DNA from: Branchiostoma belcheri
Taxonomy: Eukaryota; Chordata; Leptocardii; Amphioxiformes; Branchiostomatidae
Reading direction: 5' to 3'
NCBI RefSeq assembly: GCF_001625305.1
Contig: NW_017804476.1
Location: forward strand, 590,276-654,275
DNA: 64,000 bases
Shown here: piece after piece, positions 45,901-54,377 of the stretch
Position numbering within the stretch: position 1 is the stretch's first letter
Layout: every line of letters begins with the position of its first letter
Notes under the pieces: generated by a model
What the model was told of the DNA's origin: nothing
The model's input: only the letters and a program-made list of their open reading frames with translations
Database searches by the model: none
Position numbers and translations under genes: made by a program

Positions 45901-48900
45901 GTGCTCGGGAGGTCGCGGGTTCGAACCCCCGTCCGGGACCAGAAGCACTGTAAGAAACAGGAGGAGACAGTAAAAACCCCACTGGTCCCGGGCCGAAATT
46001 CAAACCCACAACCTCCCGGGCCCCAGGCAGACACTCTAACCTCTCCGCTAAAAGGTCTAGACCCCTTTTGCCAGATCTGTTGGTAGCGCCTATAACACCC
46101 ACCCCCCCACTGTTACACTACTCACCAGGAGAATGTACACTGTAGTTTAACGTTTCCCCACCTCGTGACCAAGTCTGGCCAGGGCGTCCTTCCAGCTCCT
46201 GACCGAGCGATTGATGTCGTCTCCACGGTTACAGGTGTCGGCTCCGTCCGTCATGAACACAACAACTGTCTTAGAGACTGGGGTACCTGGAGATATGGAC
46301 AATACATGGGTATTAATCAGAAGGCCACAGCAAGTAAATTTTATGGATGACATCCTCCAAATCTAGTGCAATAGGGCAAAAAAAACAAGGCGGGCAAAAA
46401 AAAAACAAGATTCCTACATCTTCAAATTTTTGACATCATAAACCATGTCAAACAATAAATGATACCTATATTGTGGTAAGTTTAGTGCCAACTATTAAAA
46501 CATCCACTGAAACAGCTTTCAAACATAAAAGTTTTCAATCATTATGGGTTCACCACACCACGAAGTGGTGTGGTGAAACCATATTGCTTTTTCTGATGTT
46601 TCTTCTTCTTCTTCTTCTCCTCCTTCTCCTCCTGCCATTTTTTAAATGGATTCAGCTTCTTCATTTTAGGGCCCAAGGTCCTGAAATTTGGTATGGAGGT
46701 ACAGTGGGCAAATACCCCTAGGCGTTTTTTAAATTATTGTGATACAGGCTTTTAGAATGGTTTTATTTGAGTTTTTTGGCTGTGNNNNNNNNNNNNNNNN
46801 NNNNCCTATCCATTAGTGTGCCTTGTTTACCACGTTTGGGCATGAGTCATCACAATGGAATGCAGGGCATCAACCAATAGGCATGCAGCTTTCCTCTATT
46901 CTTCTTGCTGATTGGCTGTTGGGATTTAACTTGATTAACACCTGCTCAGAGCATTTCCACCTGCACAGAGCATTTCTTGCTGATTGGCTGTTGGGATTTA
47001 ACTTGATTAACACCTGCACAGATCATTTCCATACTGACAGTATGTCTGTATTCAAGTGTTTTGGTAGGTATTTCAAGCTTTCCTGCTCCAGCATTGGAAT
47101 GCGGAGCATGGACGTTTTTTTTTATTTTGAAAATCAACAGTTTGCATTATGCAATTAAAAATCCTAACCAATAAAGTAGGGAATAGCTATCCAACTGTTG
47201 TTTTAGTTGTATTTTACTTCATATTATAGTTATATCAATGTAAATCATTGTTTTCCCTTGTGTTTCTCATTCTTTCCCTGCCATGTCGTAAAATGTGGTG
47301 AACCCATCGCTGTATTTGCTCCAAAGCAAATATTGGCCTTTCTAGTTGTACAAATAGTTTTGATTCAGTAGCATAGGAATATCACATATACACAGCCAGC
47401 ATCACATATAAAAGGATTGAAATACATAACTGCATCAAAGTAAAAGACAAAACATTAAATCAGAGCCTTGTCTTGTCTCCTCCCTTTATACTATTATTTA
47501 TCTGCCATCCACATTCCGGCATGGCAACAGACATCTTTGCCGATTTTCAGCATGTTAAGCACTATCTGGAGGCAATAACCTTAGTTTCTTCTTTTTTTTC
47601 CACAGTCTGGAAAGTTAATGCACACGCTGATGTCATTCATAAAAATTATTTGCTGTGGCTTTTGATGTTTATCAAAAATAAGTAAAGGTACTCTCATAGC
47701 CTTTTCATGCTATAGAGACTAAGACTAATTGAATACAAAGCTTATAAAGTCTGTTCCGACCTTGTATTTCAGTCTTCAGACAGTCCTTGATACAACCAAA
47801 CGCTGCAGCAAAACTTGTCATCCCGTCTGCCCTCACACCATTCACTGCTTCCTGGTATGATCTGTCACAGAATAAGACATTTAGACTAGAAAGGTAACAT
47901 TTGCAAAACAAATGCATAATGTTTATCTTCACATATGGTCTGCTCTGTCAATTTTTACTCAAACACACTTTCATTTATAATATGGTGACAGGAGTCTAAA
48001 TCATTCTCTCAGTCTAAATCCCTCCTGCTATAAAATTGCAACATGATGTTACCCAACACTAGTTACCATGGTGATAGACTGTCTCGTTCAGGTCATTGAC
48101 CTTATTTGTTTGGAGAAGAAGAAGAGGAAACAGAGCAAAAATGATGTTTTCCTTCGGTAAACATAAAATTACAAGTACCGAGATTCAGCTAAGATTTTGA
48201 CAGTTCCATTGTACTTTGATATTGTGATATCAAAATTGATAATCATTCTTTACAGAATGAGATCTAGATTTCTATGCAAGAATGAAATTTCTATGTAAGA
48301 TTTCTAAATGTAAGATTTTGATGTCAGAATTTAACATAAGACTTCAACATAAGATTTCTATGTAAGGCCACACCAATTTAATTTGTTGGTTCTCGGATTT
48401 TTTCAGAAAAAATATGAAGCGACAGGGCGAAAAAAAATTAAAATAAAAACAGGTCTAGGCATCCTATTATAGGCTTAAATGCTACAAAATGAGCCATGAA
48501 GTCAACACAAAAGGCTGGGTTAAAATTTAAACATTGAATTTTGAACTTTTAATCAAACCACTGCAATGATAGATGGGAAAACTGTAACAACTAGGAAGAA
48601 AAAGACTTTCCTCAACTGTTGGGGGCAAAACATGAGCATTTTTCAGTTGATTCAGGACCAGAATCAATTTTTTTTTTTTTTGCAAATCAGAAAAAAACGA
48701 AGAGGCGAATCCAAGAACCAACAAATTAAATTGGTGTGGCCTAAGATTTCAACATATGATATGTAAGATTTCTTCTTTATATGATTTCTATGTACTATTA
48801 AACTAAAGATTTTAGTACATGTATAAGATTTCCAATTAACTAATCAAGGACATTATATCCTGTTGAAGCTCCCTGAACTAATCTAATATTTCAAAGTATG

Positions 48901-51000
48901 ATTTCAATGTAAGATTTCTCCATAAGATTTCTATTCCTATGTACTACTGACCCTGCATACTGCAGTACGCTGGCCTTATCATTGTAGATGACCACATCCA
49001 GGGCCACACTGGGGTTGACACTGGCCACATCTCCGATCATGTACACTAGGGCCTGCTGTACCTGAAGAAACAGACAGGGGGAGCTTTACTTCTGAGTGAG
49101 TGCTCAATGTACTACTCAGGCACTAGTAATGTCACATAAGGAACAAAATCACTCCATCTTGTTTCTCTAGGGATTTATTATGATAATTATGATTTATTGT
49201 GATAATTATATTTCCATCCCAACAACGGAAAGGGAAACAGCATTTTTGTTTGTTTTGCTGCTTTATGTAAGTTGCTCCCAGTTTGTTCTAGAAATTACGA
49301 TCAAATCCTTTTTGGAGGGTGCCAAAATTTGGTGTAAAGATAGCACAGAAACCTACATTCAATCCTTTCTTTTCATTTCTAAATTGCCTGATTTCAACGT
49401 TTCTGTTCCTAATATATATTTAGGTGTACAGCATAAAGTCTAAGGCCACACCAAGTAAATTTTATGGATGACGTCCTTTGGAGACCCTAAATCTAATGCG
49501 AGAGGGCGAAAAAAAACAAGAAGGGCCCTAAAAAACAAGATGCCTAAATTAGAAATATACTAAGAGACGACAAATGTTAGGACACAAATTGAATGAGGTG
49601 ACACAGTGTAACATGATAGAAGTCTTTTATTCATCATCAAAACAGCAATAAATCAGGTGGAACAGCACTTGTCGTCCTGTGCTTTGGGGAGATAGATGGA
49701 GCGGTCAGCAAGTTTCTTCAAATGTGGTAGCATGTACCAAACTGAATTCCTAATGGAAGTCTTGCTTGATGCTTCATAAGCTTTGGTCCGTACAAACTAT
49801 TTGCGGCACTGTCGTGACTCTTTGGTCATAGTTACAGGAAGCGGAATTTCTTGTTTTTTTTTTCTAGGAACAGGCCAAAATCAATGCGCGCGCAGACGTC
49901 ATCCATAAAATTTACTTGGTGTGGCCTAAGAAAAAAATGTTGTGTTTCCTGTTTCTGTCCCTTGCTGGGGTCCACACTAAAAAAGGATAGGGTTGGTAGG
50001 TTTTTCTAGGGTAGGTTGGGAAACAGGAAACACAACAACGTTTCTTCCCTAGGCCTAACAGCATATCATAAATGTCCAGCATAGTATCAGTATTATTGGG
50101 CGTGTCCCTACCTGTCGCCATGGGTTACCAGCCATGGAACCACTCTTGTCTGCAGCCACGATGACGTGCGTCAGCTTGTTCTGAAGCAGACTAGTCCATT
50201 CTGTTGGCAGGGGGATCTGTACCTTCAGCAGCTGCTCTTTGCTCACAGTCCCATTGGCCACTGAGGCTCCCTCCCCTACAATAGATTGACATGGACTTGT
50301 CTAAATATTGTAAGATGTTACATGTATACAGGAGTACCTGTCCTGTATTGATTTTGAGATGATATAACTGTGAGTATACATTCAACTTGGACAATTTCAT
50401 AGCATGTCATTTCCAGATAAATTATAACTTATTATTTTCAATTTAGAGTGAATCTAATATTTCTCCTGGTTCCATCTCCAGAAAGCAAAGTTCTTTTTTT
50501 GTAGTTTTTTTTTCTCATATTAAACAATAATATTAAACTTCATACCTGTGTCAGTAACTTACTAGTATTATGTTTACTGAAGAAAAACATATTGTTTTTG
50601 CTACGTTTCCTCTTCCTCTTCTTCTCTAAACACTAACCCCTGACCTGGCCTATGGCCTGATTTGTTGACAGCTTTCACCATGGTAACTGGTGTTGCAATT
50701 TTATACATTGTAGTAGGATCAGGGAGAGATTTAGACTCCTGTCACCATATATGTAAATATGATTGAGTAAGAATTAACAGAGCAGACCATATGCAAAGGT
50801 AAACATTATACCTTTCTAGTTAAGAGTAACTGTTACATTTGATTTAATAGATAATATTAGAACTTCCTACCTGTCTCAGAGGTGTGTTCTGCTTGGTCTC
50901 GAGATGCAATACTCTCCAGAACAAGCCTGGCCTCCAACAGATCAGAGTTCTGGATGACATCTCGTACTGTCTGGTCCTGGGTGCTCTGAGATGCACCCAT
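30972..51000 (-). CDS. Large VWA-domain protein, 16 coding exons
   Basis: Coding exons: 50871-51000, 50112-50275, 48952-49061, 47761-47861, 46162-46286, 45130-45296, 44417-44577, 37660-37832, 37141-37365, 36006-36167, 35142-35334, 34221-34357, 33702-33876, 33263-33418, 32416-32636, 30972-31157. All phases agree, giving about 861 residues. The N-terminus MGASQST looks N-myristoylatable. A VWA domain (about 78-260) has a complete metal site: D86-x-S88-x-S90, T150, D182. A linker, an acidic Asp tract (about 590) and a helical C-terminal half follow, ending KRKKRR. VWA domains mediate Mg-dependent protein binding; this probably acts inside the cell, as no signal peptide is seen. No orthologue recognised. 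The 37366-37659 intron is uncertain (see findings). An untranslated exon may end at 51786 (AACAG|GTGGGT). Confidence 0.82.
31204..31480. mobile_element. GGCCGACATTTGC-type repeat, copy 2
   Basis: Begins near GGCCGACATTTGCTTTGGAG and carries ACATTTCACGACATGGCAGG as in the copy at 46545-47345. Lies in the last intron of the VWA gene. Confidence 0.5.
31504..31910 (-). mobile_element. TTGAACCTAAA-motif repeat, copy 3
   Basis: Starts GTGATGTGTACCTAAACCCA and ends with GGTACACA, matching the family at 19688-20064 and 44652-45075. Diverged interior. Confidence 0.55.
31971..32328. mobile_element. GCATGCCCGTAGCCAGG element, full copy
   Basis: Perfect inverted ends GCATGCCCGTAGCCAGG and CCTGGCTACGGGCATGC, flanked by TAT on both sides. 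The interior has C runs and several copies of AAGGTCCACTTTTTATGTAA. A one-ended copy at 37393-37655 forms nearly all of another intron of the same gene. Confidence 0.75.
32880..33240 (+). mobile_element. Interspersed repeat shared with 45385-45730
   Basis: Shares TATATAGAATACAACA, GAGGGCTGGGACCGAGG and ATGTGCCAAAATTTGGTGTCC with the copy at 45385-45730. Class unknown; in a VWA-gene intron. Confidence 0.55.
33470..33656 (+). mobile_element. GGCCTAGGAAAA MITE, partial copy
   Basis: Carries ATCATGGAGCTAGAAAAGGT and the right end GGAAACAGGAAACACAAAC...TTTTCCTAGGC of the family at 16658-16984 and 35586-35945. The left end is missing. Confidence 0.55.
33913..34200 (+). mobile_element. GGCCATGTTG MITE with a nested insertion
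   Basis: The MITE left end starts at 33913 after TAA and is interrupted at about 33942. The inserted segment (to about 34118) starts with a tandem ATACAAG tail and is framed by GACAT on both sides, as after target-primed reverse transcription. The MITE then resumes (CCTCTGGGAACCCCAAAACT). It ends beside the VWA exon at 34221-34357. Confidence 0.6.
35586..35945 (+). mobile_element. GGCCTAGGAAAA Harbinger-type MITE, copy 2
   Basis: Flanked by TAA on both sides. Ends GACCTAGGGAAAAAAATGTT and ATAATTTTTCCTAGGCC are inverted, and both continue into TGTTGTGTTTCCTGTTTC. In a VWA-gene intron. Confidence 0.7.
36230..36675 (-). mobile_element. GACCACCTGTCCAAGG-type element
   Basis: Repeated GGAGACCACCTGTCCAAGG-like phrases near both ends and a terminal GGCAGGTTTGACTGTA. 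Elements of this wording occur widely in invertebrate genomes (from memory, not checked here). No coding capacity. Confidence 0.55.
36931..37137 (+). mobile_element. tRNA-derived SINE, copy 3
   Basis: A-box-like TGTGGCACAAACGGC, B box GGTTCAAGTCC, then ATGCCACCGATCTTGTGTCC as in copy 1. A terminal AATAAATCTAATCAAATC tail ends only four bases before the splice-donor side of the VWA exon 37141-37365. Confidence 0.7.
37393..37655 (-). mobile_element. One-ended GCATGCCCGTAGCC element filling a VWA-gene intron
   Basis: Matches the reverse complement of 31971-32328 over about 260 bp. One inverted end (TGGCTACGGGCATGC) is intact, four bases from the exon at 37660-37832; the opposite end is missing. 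The minus-strand reading frame is open through the whole element. Confidence 0.75.
37967..38366 (+). mobile_element. GGCCACACC Harbinger-type MITE, copy 1
   Basis: 400 bp, ends GGCCACACCAAGTAAATTTT and AAAATTTACTTGGTGTGGCC, flanked by TTA/TAA. Left module (about 230 bp) and right module (about 130 bp) are shared with copies at 42157, 49444 and 58789. The centre (about 38207-38250) reads CCTGTTTCCTTTCTTTAATC... and is the likely short original filler. Confidence 0.85.
38370..42150. other. Long intron segment of the VWA gene
   Basis: About 3.8 kb of intron between the exons at 44417-44577 and 37660-37832. I checked for minus-strand exons with matching phase and found none; the flanking exons join directly in phase 1. 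No repeat with clear ends was recognised. Confidence 0.5.
42157..44159 (+). mobile_element. GGCCACACC Harbinger-type element with 1.6 kb foreign cargo
   Basis: Same ends and TAA flanks as the 400 bp family, but 2003 bp long. Left module 42157 to about 42395 (ending TGTCGTCCTGTC) and right module about 44036-44159 (from CACTGTCGTGACTC) match the short copies. Everything between is unrelated to them and holds exon-like blocks on the minus strand. Lies wholly inside a VWA-gene intron. Confidence 0.75.
42608..43992 (-). pseudogene. Exon-like cargo inside the Harbinger element, possibly a captured gene 5' end
   Basis: On the minus strand, a GC-rich start region leads into an open frame (43636-43992). 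Its plausible start is at 43929 (CAAGATGG context, MVGSPPLVANILF) and it includes DWCALDVGQGELSFAQLYEG and FRPYNFKQVFSRS. An acceptor-like TTTACTCCTGCAG is followed by an open block ending TTTTGAG|GTATGA at about 43581. Two further blocks have canonical borders: 42986-43084 (ATACAG|...|GTGAGT) and 42608-42720 (GTCAG|...|GTAGGC). I could not join all four in one continuous frame, which argues for a decayed or partial copy. No protein family recognised. Not part of the VWA gene, whose flanking exons already join in phase. Confidence 0.45.
44652..45075. mobile_element. TTGAACCTAAA-motif repeat, copy 4
   Basis: Begins near AGACTTGTAAAAATGTTTAGG and ends GTGGGTTTAGGTACGCAGCAC, the family found at 19688-20064. 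In a VWA-gene intron. Confidence 0.6.
45385..45730 (+). mobile_element. Interspersed repeat shared with 32880-33240
   Basis: See the partner copy: same TATATAGAATACAACA, GAGGGCTGGGACCGAGG and GTGCCAAAATTT phrases in the same order. Confidence 0.55.
45795..46118. mobile_element. Palindromic element with tRNA-like Pol III boxes in both arms
   Basis: Ends GTGTAACAGTGGGGG and its reverse complement near 46100-46118. The left arm has an A box TAGCGGAGAGG and a perfect B box GGTTCGAACCC. The right arm, on the minus strand, has the same A box and a diverged B box (GGTTTGAATTT). The arms pair over most of their length; the loop is about 45950-45985 (GCACTGTAAGAAACAGGAGG). Confidence 0.7.
46323..47662 (+). 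mobile_element. GGCCACAGC MITE interrupted by another repeat and by the assembly gap
   Basis: Left end GGCCACAGCAAGTAAATTTT (46323) and right end AAAATTATTTGCTGTGGC (to about 47662) belong to the family of the intact 58293-58646 element. The interior about 46545-47345 is a GGCCGACATTTGC-type repeat bounded by a CACCACACC...GGTGTGGTG hairpin, with a CTT/CTC-rich tract near 46606. Confidence 0.6.
46785..46804. other. Assembly gap (20 N)
   Basis: A run of 20 undetermined bases inside a nested repeat in a VWA-gene intron; the true length is unknown. A direct repeat just after it (TTGCTGATTGGCTGTTGGGA twice, near 46905 and 46976) suggests a tandem array that caused the gap. Confidence 0.98.
47886..48165 (+). 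mobile_element. AGGTAACATTTGC-type repeat, copy 4
   Basis: Starts AGAAAGGTAACATTTGCAAA, 25 bases past the acceptor side of the VWA exon 47761-47861, and shows the family phrases in order, with an extra partial duplication of GTCTAAATC. Confidence 0.6.
48366..48741 (+). mobile_element. GGCCACACCAATTTAA Harbinger-type MITE
   Basis: 376 bp, flanked by TAA on both sides, with long inverted ends: GGCCACACCAATTTAATTTG and its complement, extending through TTGGTTCTCGGATT/CCAAGAACCAA. Terminal nucleotides match the GGCCACACC family while the inner sequence differs. In a VWA-gene intron. Confidence 0.85.
49444..49926 (+). mobile_element. GGCCACACC MITE with a different 120 bp centre
   Basis: 483 bp, TAA on both sides. 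Left and right modules match copies 37967 and 42157, but the centre (about 49680-49805, GCTTTGGGGAGATAGATGGA onward) is unlike either. Directly abuts the partial GGCCTAGGAAAA element at 49930-50055, which shares its TAA. Confidence 0.85.
49930..50055 (+). mobile_element. GGCCTAGGAAAA MITE, internally deleted
   Basis: Short copy: GAAAAAAATGTTGTGTTTCC, a compressed interior with GGGTCCACAC, and the right end AACAGGAAACACAACA...CCCTAGGCC followed by TAA. Confidence 0.6.
50568..50818 (-). mobile_element. AGGTAACATTTGC-type repeat, copy 5
   Basis: Reverse-orientation copy between the first two coding exons of the VWA gene (GGTCAATGACC-like and ACCATGGTAACTGGTG phrases, ending ATGCAAAGGTAAACATTATACCTTTCTAG). 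Confidence 0.55.
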
Positions 51001-51039
51001 CTTCAGCACTTAATGTCCTCCTTTATTAAGGTAAATGAA

Positions 51040-51655
51040 TTATAAAAATTATTAACTTCACCAAGAGGGCTATGTTTTCAGTGGGTTTCAGTAGGGTTTT
51101 TTTTAAGTATAACTCAAGAAGGTATGAATGTAATCTAATAATATTTGGTGTGTAGATAGGGCGGCCCCAAATCTGGAAATGATTAGATATTGGGCCCCCT
51201 GGCAGCTTTCCTTGGTACTGCAGCAGAACATTTGGTTTTGATATCTCATGATCTACACATCCTAGGGTCACGAATTTTGCATGAGATGTTAGCGTTCTTT
51301 CATATCATCAACTGATATAATTTATGCAAATGAGACTCTTATTTGCTAAATCAATGAGTAAAAATGTATAATTCGTACACCATATTTTTTTGGCGAAGGT
51401 ATGGAATCGTGGAACTCTATTGTTTTTGCTCAGTTTCTTCTTCTCCAAACAGTGACCTCTGACCTGGTCAATGACCTGTTGTGTACCAGACCGTCTCTCA
51501 CAATGGTAACTGGTGTTGGGTTACATAATGTTGCAATTTTATAGTACTCCTGTCACCATATATGTGAATGTGTTAGAGCATGGTTAGAGTAAGCAGACCA
51601 TATGCGAAGGTAAACATTATGCATCATTGCTTTGCAAATGTTACTTTTCTAGTCT
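51040..51655. mobile_element. Two adjacent repeats upstream of the VWA start
   Basis: About 51040-51410 is a reverse copy of the ACCTTCGCCAA-type element of 622-1530 (TGATATCTCATGATCTACAC, TATGCAAATGAGACTCTTAT, TTGGCGAAGGTATGGAATCG). About 51420-51655 is copy 6 of the AGGTAACATTTGC repeat, ending GCAAATGTTACTTTTCTAG. Confidence 0.55.
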
Positions 51656-51699
51656 AAGTATAGTTTTTCATTTTATACCTTATACAGGCCAGCAGCTTG

Positions 51700-52020
51700 G
51701 AATTAACGTCCTGTATCTGTTGCAATGAAGGCCGTAATATTACAACAGAAGCCGGTAGCGTTTATATATAATTTGTTTTACCCACCTGTTTTGTGTTGTC
51801 GCCGGAACTAGCCTAAGTTATGCCTTCTCGCGCTCCCAACACGCCTTCTGCCTCTTTCTGCTCTTCAGTTTGTGCAATACCGGCGAATCGGGTCCCTTTA
51901 ATAACACCCATGTTGCACAACCTTACATCAGCGTCCCGAAATAGACCCTAATCAATTTCAGGTACAAAGAAAGAGTCACTGGAGTTTCGCACGATTTCAT
52001 CATTTCACCGCCATGTTGTT
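51700..52020 (-). promoter_or_regulatory. Probable promoter and untranslated first exon of the VWA gene
   Basis: On the minus strand a GC-rich segment ends in a good donor, CACAAAACAG|GTGGGTAAAA, with the last exonic base at 51786. It is the nearest CpG-containing region upstream of the start codon at 51000. The transcription start and the exon's 5' limit are not visible. Confidence 0.4.
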
Positions 52021-52082
52021 TATGGGTTATACCACTTTTGCTTCGGGGTAGCCCTATATACTAGTACAATGTATATTGGTCT

Positions 52083-52259
52083 AGTCTCCAAGCAGATATT
52101 TGGGTTTTGGCTTATTGTTGGCGTGTTTATCCGGCTTTCCTTTACGCACTGGTATCTTTTTATTACGCCAGCCCAAAAAAAAGATACCAGCGCAAAAAAT
52201 AATACCCGATAAAAACGTGCCAAAAATAAGCCAAAACCCAAACCTCTGCTTGGAGAGTA
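52083..52259. mobile_element. TCTCCAAGCAGA hairpin MITE, copy 2
   Basis: Inverted ends GTCTCCAAGCAGA and TCTGCTTGGAGAGTA with a long pairing interior (TTTGGGTTTTGGCTTAT with ATAAGCCAAAACCCAAA). Same family as 6076-6170 and 53869-54039. Confidence 0.75.
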
Positions 52260-52439
52260 ACGGTACCAAGCTGAGGTTTCGTTTGGGGTCTTGGAATAAC
52301 CGGGGTTTTTATGCTTAGCTCAAATATTACACAAATAACATCAAAGCAATTAAAGAAAGATTTATATAACAACTTATTTATCTCTATGATTCTCCTATCT
52401 TAAAGAGAGGGTAGGAGAAAAAATATTTTACAGCTTGTC

Positions 52440-52650
52440 ACCCCCTCTCATATTTTCAAATGTCCAAAACACAACCTTTGACCTTCCCGGAAGATTCCCG
52501 CGCTTTTTGGTTCGAGAATGCGCATTCCATGAGAAGAAGACCCAGGGACGGTCGGTGTGTAGTCGAGAGCTTCATAATTCCGATTCCCCTAGACCTCGGA
52601 AGTCAGTGGGACCAAATCCAAGAACTACAGGGTTAGGTAGGAAAGCCTTC
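52440..52650 (+). promoter_or_regulatory. Candidate promoter/first exon of the Kelch gene
   Basis: CpG-rich stretch with TTCCCGGAAG, TTCCCGCGC and GGTCGGTGTGTAGTCGAGAG, ending near a donor-like GGTTAG|GTAGGA at about 52639. With the strong acceptor at 54368 it could form an untranslated first exon of the Kelch gene. Position is the main argument. Confidence 0.35.
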
Positions 52651-53425
52651 ATGTGTTTGTTAACCTTGTCAAACCAAGAAGTTTGATTTACCTCCTTGGT
52701 CAAACCAAAGTGATGCCGATCGCTTGTTTTCTTGGAAAACCGTTGACAGGCCCATCTGTTTCTGTATCTCCCTGATCTCTGTTCATCTCAGCAAATATTT
52801 TAGTTTCCGCGTGGGTTCAAACACGGCCTCAAATTTGAAAGTAAACTAGTAGCGTTGTTAGAAATTATCTAGGTCTTCAAAGTTTTACCAAATACAGAAT
52901 TATTTCTCATGTCCAAGTTCGAGTTCTGGACTCTGGAGATTTTTTTTAGATCCTCTCTATGGCCCTCTATCTGTAGTTTTCCAAATTTTGTGCTAAAATG
53001 TGATTTTGCTGTATATTTTGCTTCATTTGTTAGAACAAGGACATTATACATAATGTCCTTGGTTAGAATATCTTCAAGGTCACTATTGTTAGATTTTGGT
53101 TCTGGCTAAGCTGAAATGTGCATGTTGTTGTTTTTGTGCTCCACGTTGTCCTGTTTTCCATTGTTATTATGGAAATTGCTTCAGGTCGCAATTTTTTGCA
53201 TTGTTTGTAACTTATTGTTATGGTAAATATGTTTGTGTATGATATCCCTCTAATTTACATGACTCCTGTATTATGTCTGGTACATGTACACATAATTGAA
53301 ATAACTCAGCTTCAATGACCAGACTGAAAAAGTAGTAGTTTATATACTAGTATCATCATTTTCTCATATATTTCACCCATTCCCACTATTGTAAGAACCC
53401 ATTTGTGGCCATCCACAATCAGTAA

Positions 53426-53809
53426 GGCCATGTTGATTTGATTATATGGATGACATCCGCGCGCCATGAATTTTCGGCCGTTTCAAAAAAAAAAGTTTTC
53501 AACCATACTGTAAATCGTACAAAACAGTTGCAAAATGAGCCAAAATAAACCGTAAGTTACAAAAAAACCATACCAATGTCGTAGAATGCCAAAATCAAAC
53601 GAAAAAAGACGAAATTGTAAAGAAATGAACTTGAAGACTAGATTATTCGCCAAACCATATTCTGTCCCATTTGTTCAACCCTCATGACCACGTAGATTTC
53701 ATAATGAAAACAACTTTTTTTTTTTGTCAAACCTTTTTTTTATTCGCACGCACGCATCAGTTTTGGGGTTTCCGGATGATGTCATCCATGTAATCAAATC
53801 AACATGGCC
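53426..53809 (+). mobile_element. GGCCATGTTG Harbinger-type MITE, full copy
   Basis: 384 bp, TAA on both sides, inverted ends GGCCATGTTGATTTGATTAT and its complement (one mismatch), then GGATGACATCC/GATGTCATCC. Fragments of the same family lie at 8884, 11385, 24480 and 33913, and a full copy at 60338. Confidence 0.85.
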
Positions 53810-53868
53810 TAACACTGAACACTAGTAACAGGCATTCTTCAGTCTCTGGTGTGAACACGGCCAGATGT

Positions 53869-54039
53869 CACTCTCCAACCAGACGTTTGAGTTTCGTTTG
53901 GGGTTATTTTTGGCGTGTTTTATAGGCTTTTTTATCGGGGTTTCTCTTTTGCAATGTTGGGTGCAAAAAATTCCGATGCAAAAGCGAAACCCTGATAAAA
54001 AAGCCTAAAAACATGCCAAAAACATCTGCTTGGAGAGTA
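53869..54039. mobile_element. CTCTCC...GGAGAG hairpin MITE with a 9 bp target duplication
   Basis: 171 bp between two exact copies of GCCAGATGT (53860-53868 and 54040-54048). Ends CACTCTCC and GCTTGGAGAGTA, with long complementary interior arms. In the probable 5' UTR intron of the Kelch gene. Confidence 0.85.
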
Positions 54040-54377
54040 GCCAGATGTATCAGATCTAAGAAGACCTCCCAACAGGAGGGGATGGACCATTCCATTCTAT
54101 TGATTCTTGGGGGGGGGATCTTACACGCACTGTTATCTAGAATATCTTTTTTTCAAATTTTTGACAGAATGGACACAAGTTTTTCTTCTTTCAATTGAGG
54201 AGACCACCTTCAATGTTATTGAAGATTCTGTCCCTCTTTTTCTTTAACTTATCACTGTGTCCTATTACTGTGGAGTTTGGTGTCACAGATATTCCCAAAA
54301 TTGCTCAAAATGTGTCTTACTGCAGTACTGATCAGTAGATTTATGTTTTATTTTGTTGTATTTTACAGAATAAAGAC

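Noticed and set aside
45840..45935. Possible tRNA gene in the left arm of the palindrome
   Set aside because: The A and B boxes are good, but I could not fold a seven-base acceptor stem and the copy in the other arm is degenerate; called tRNA-like only.
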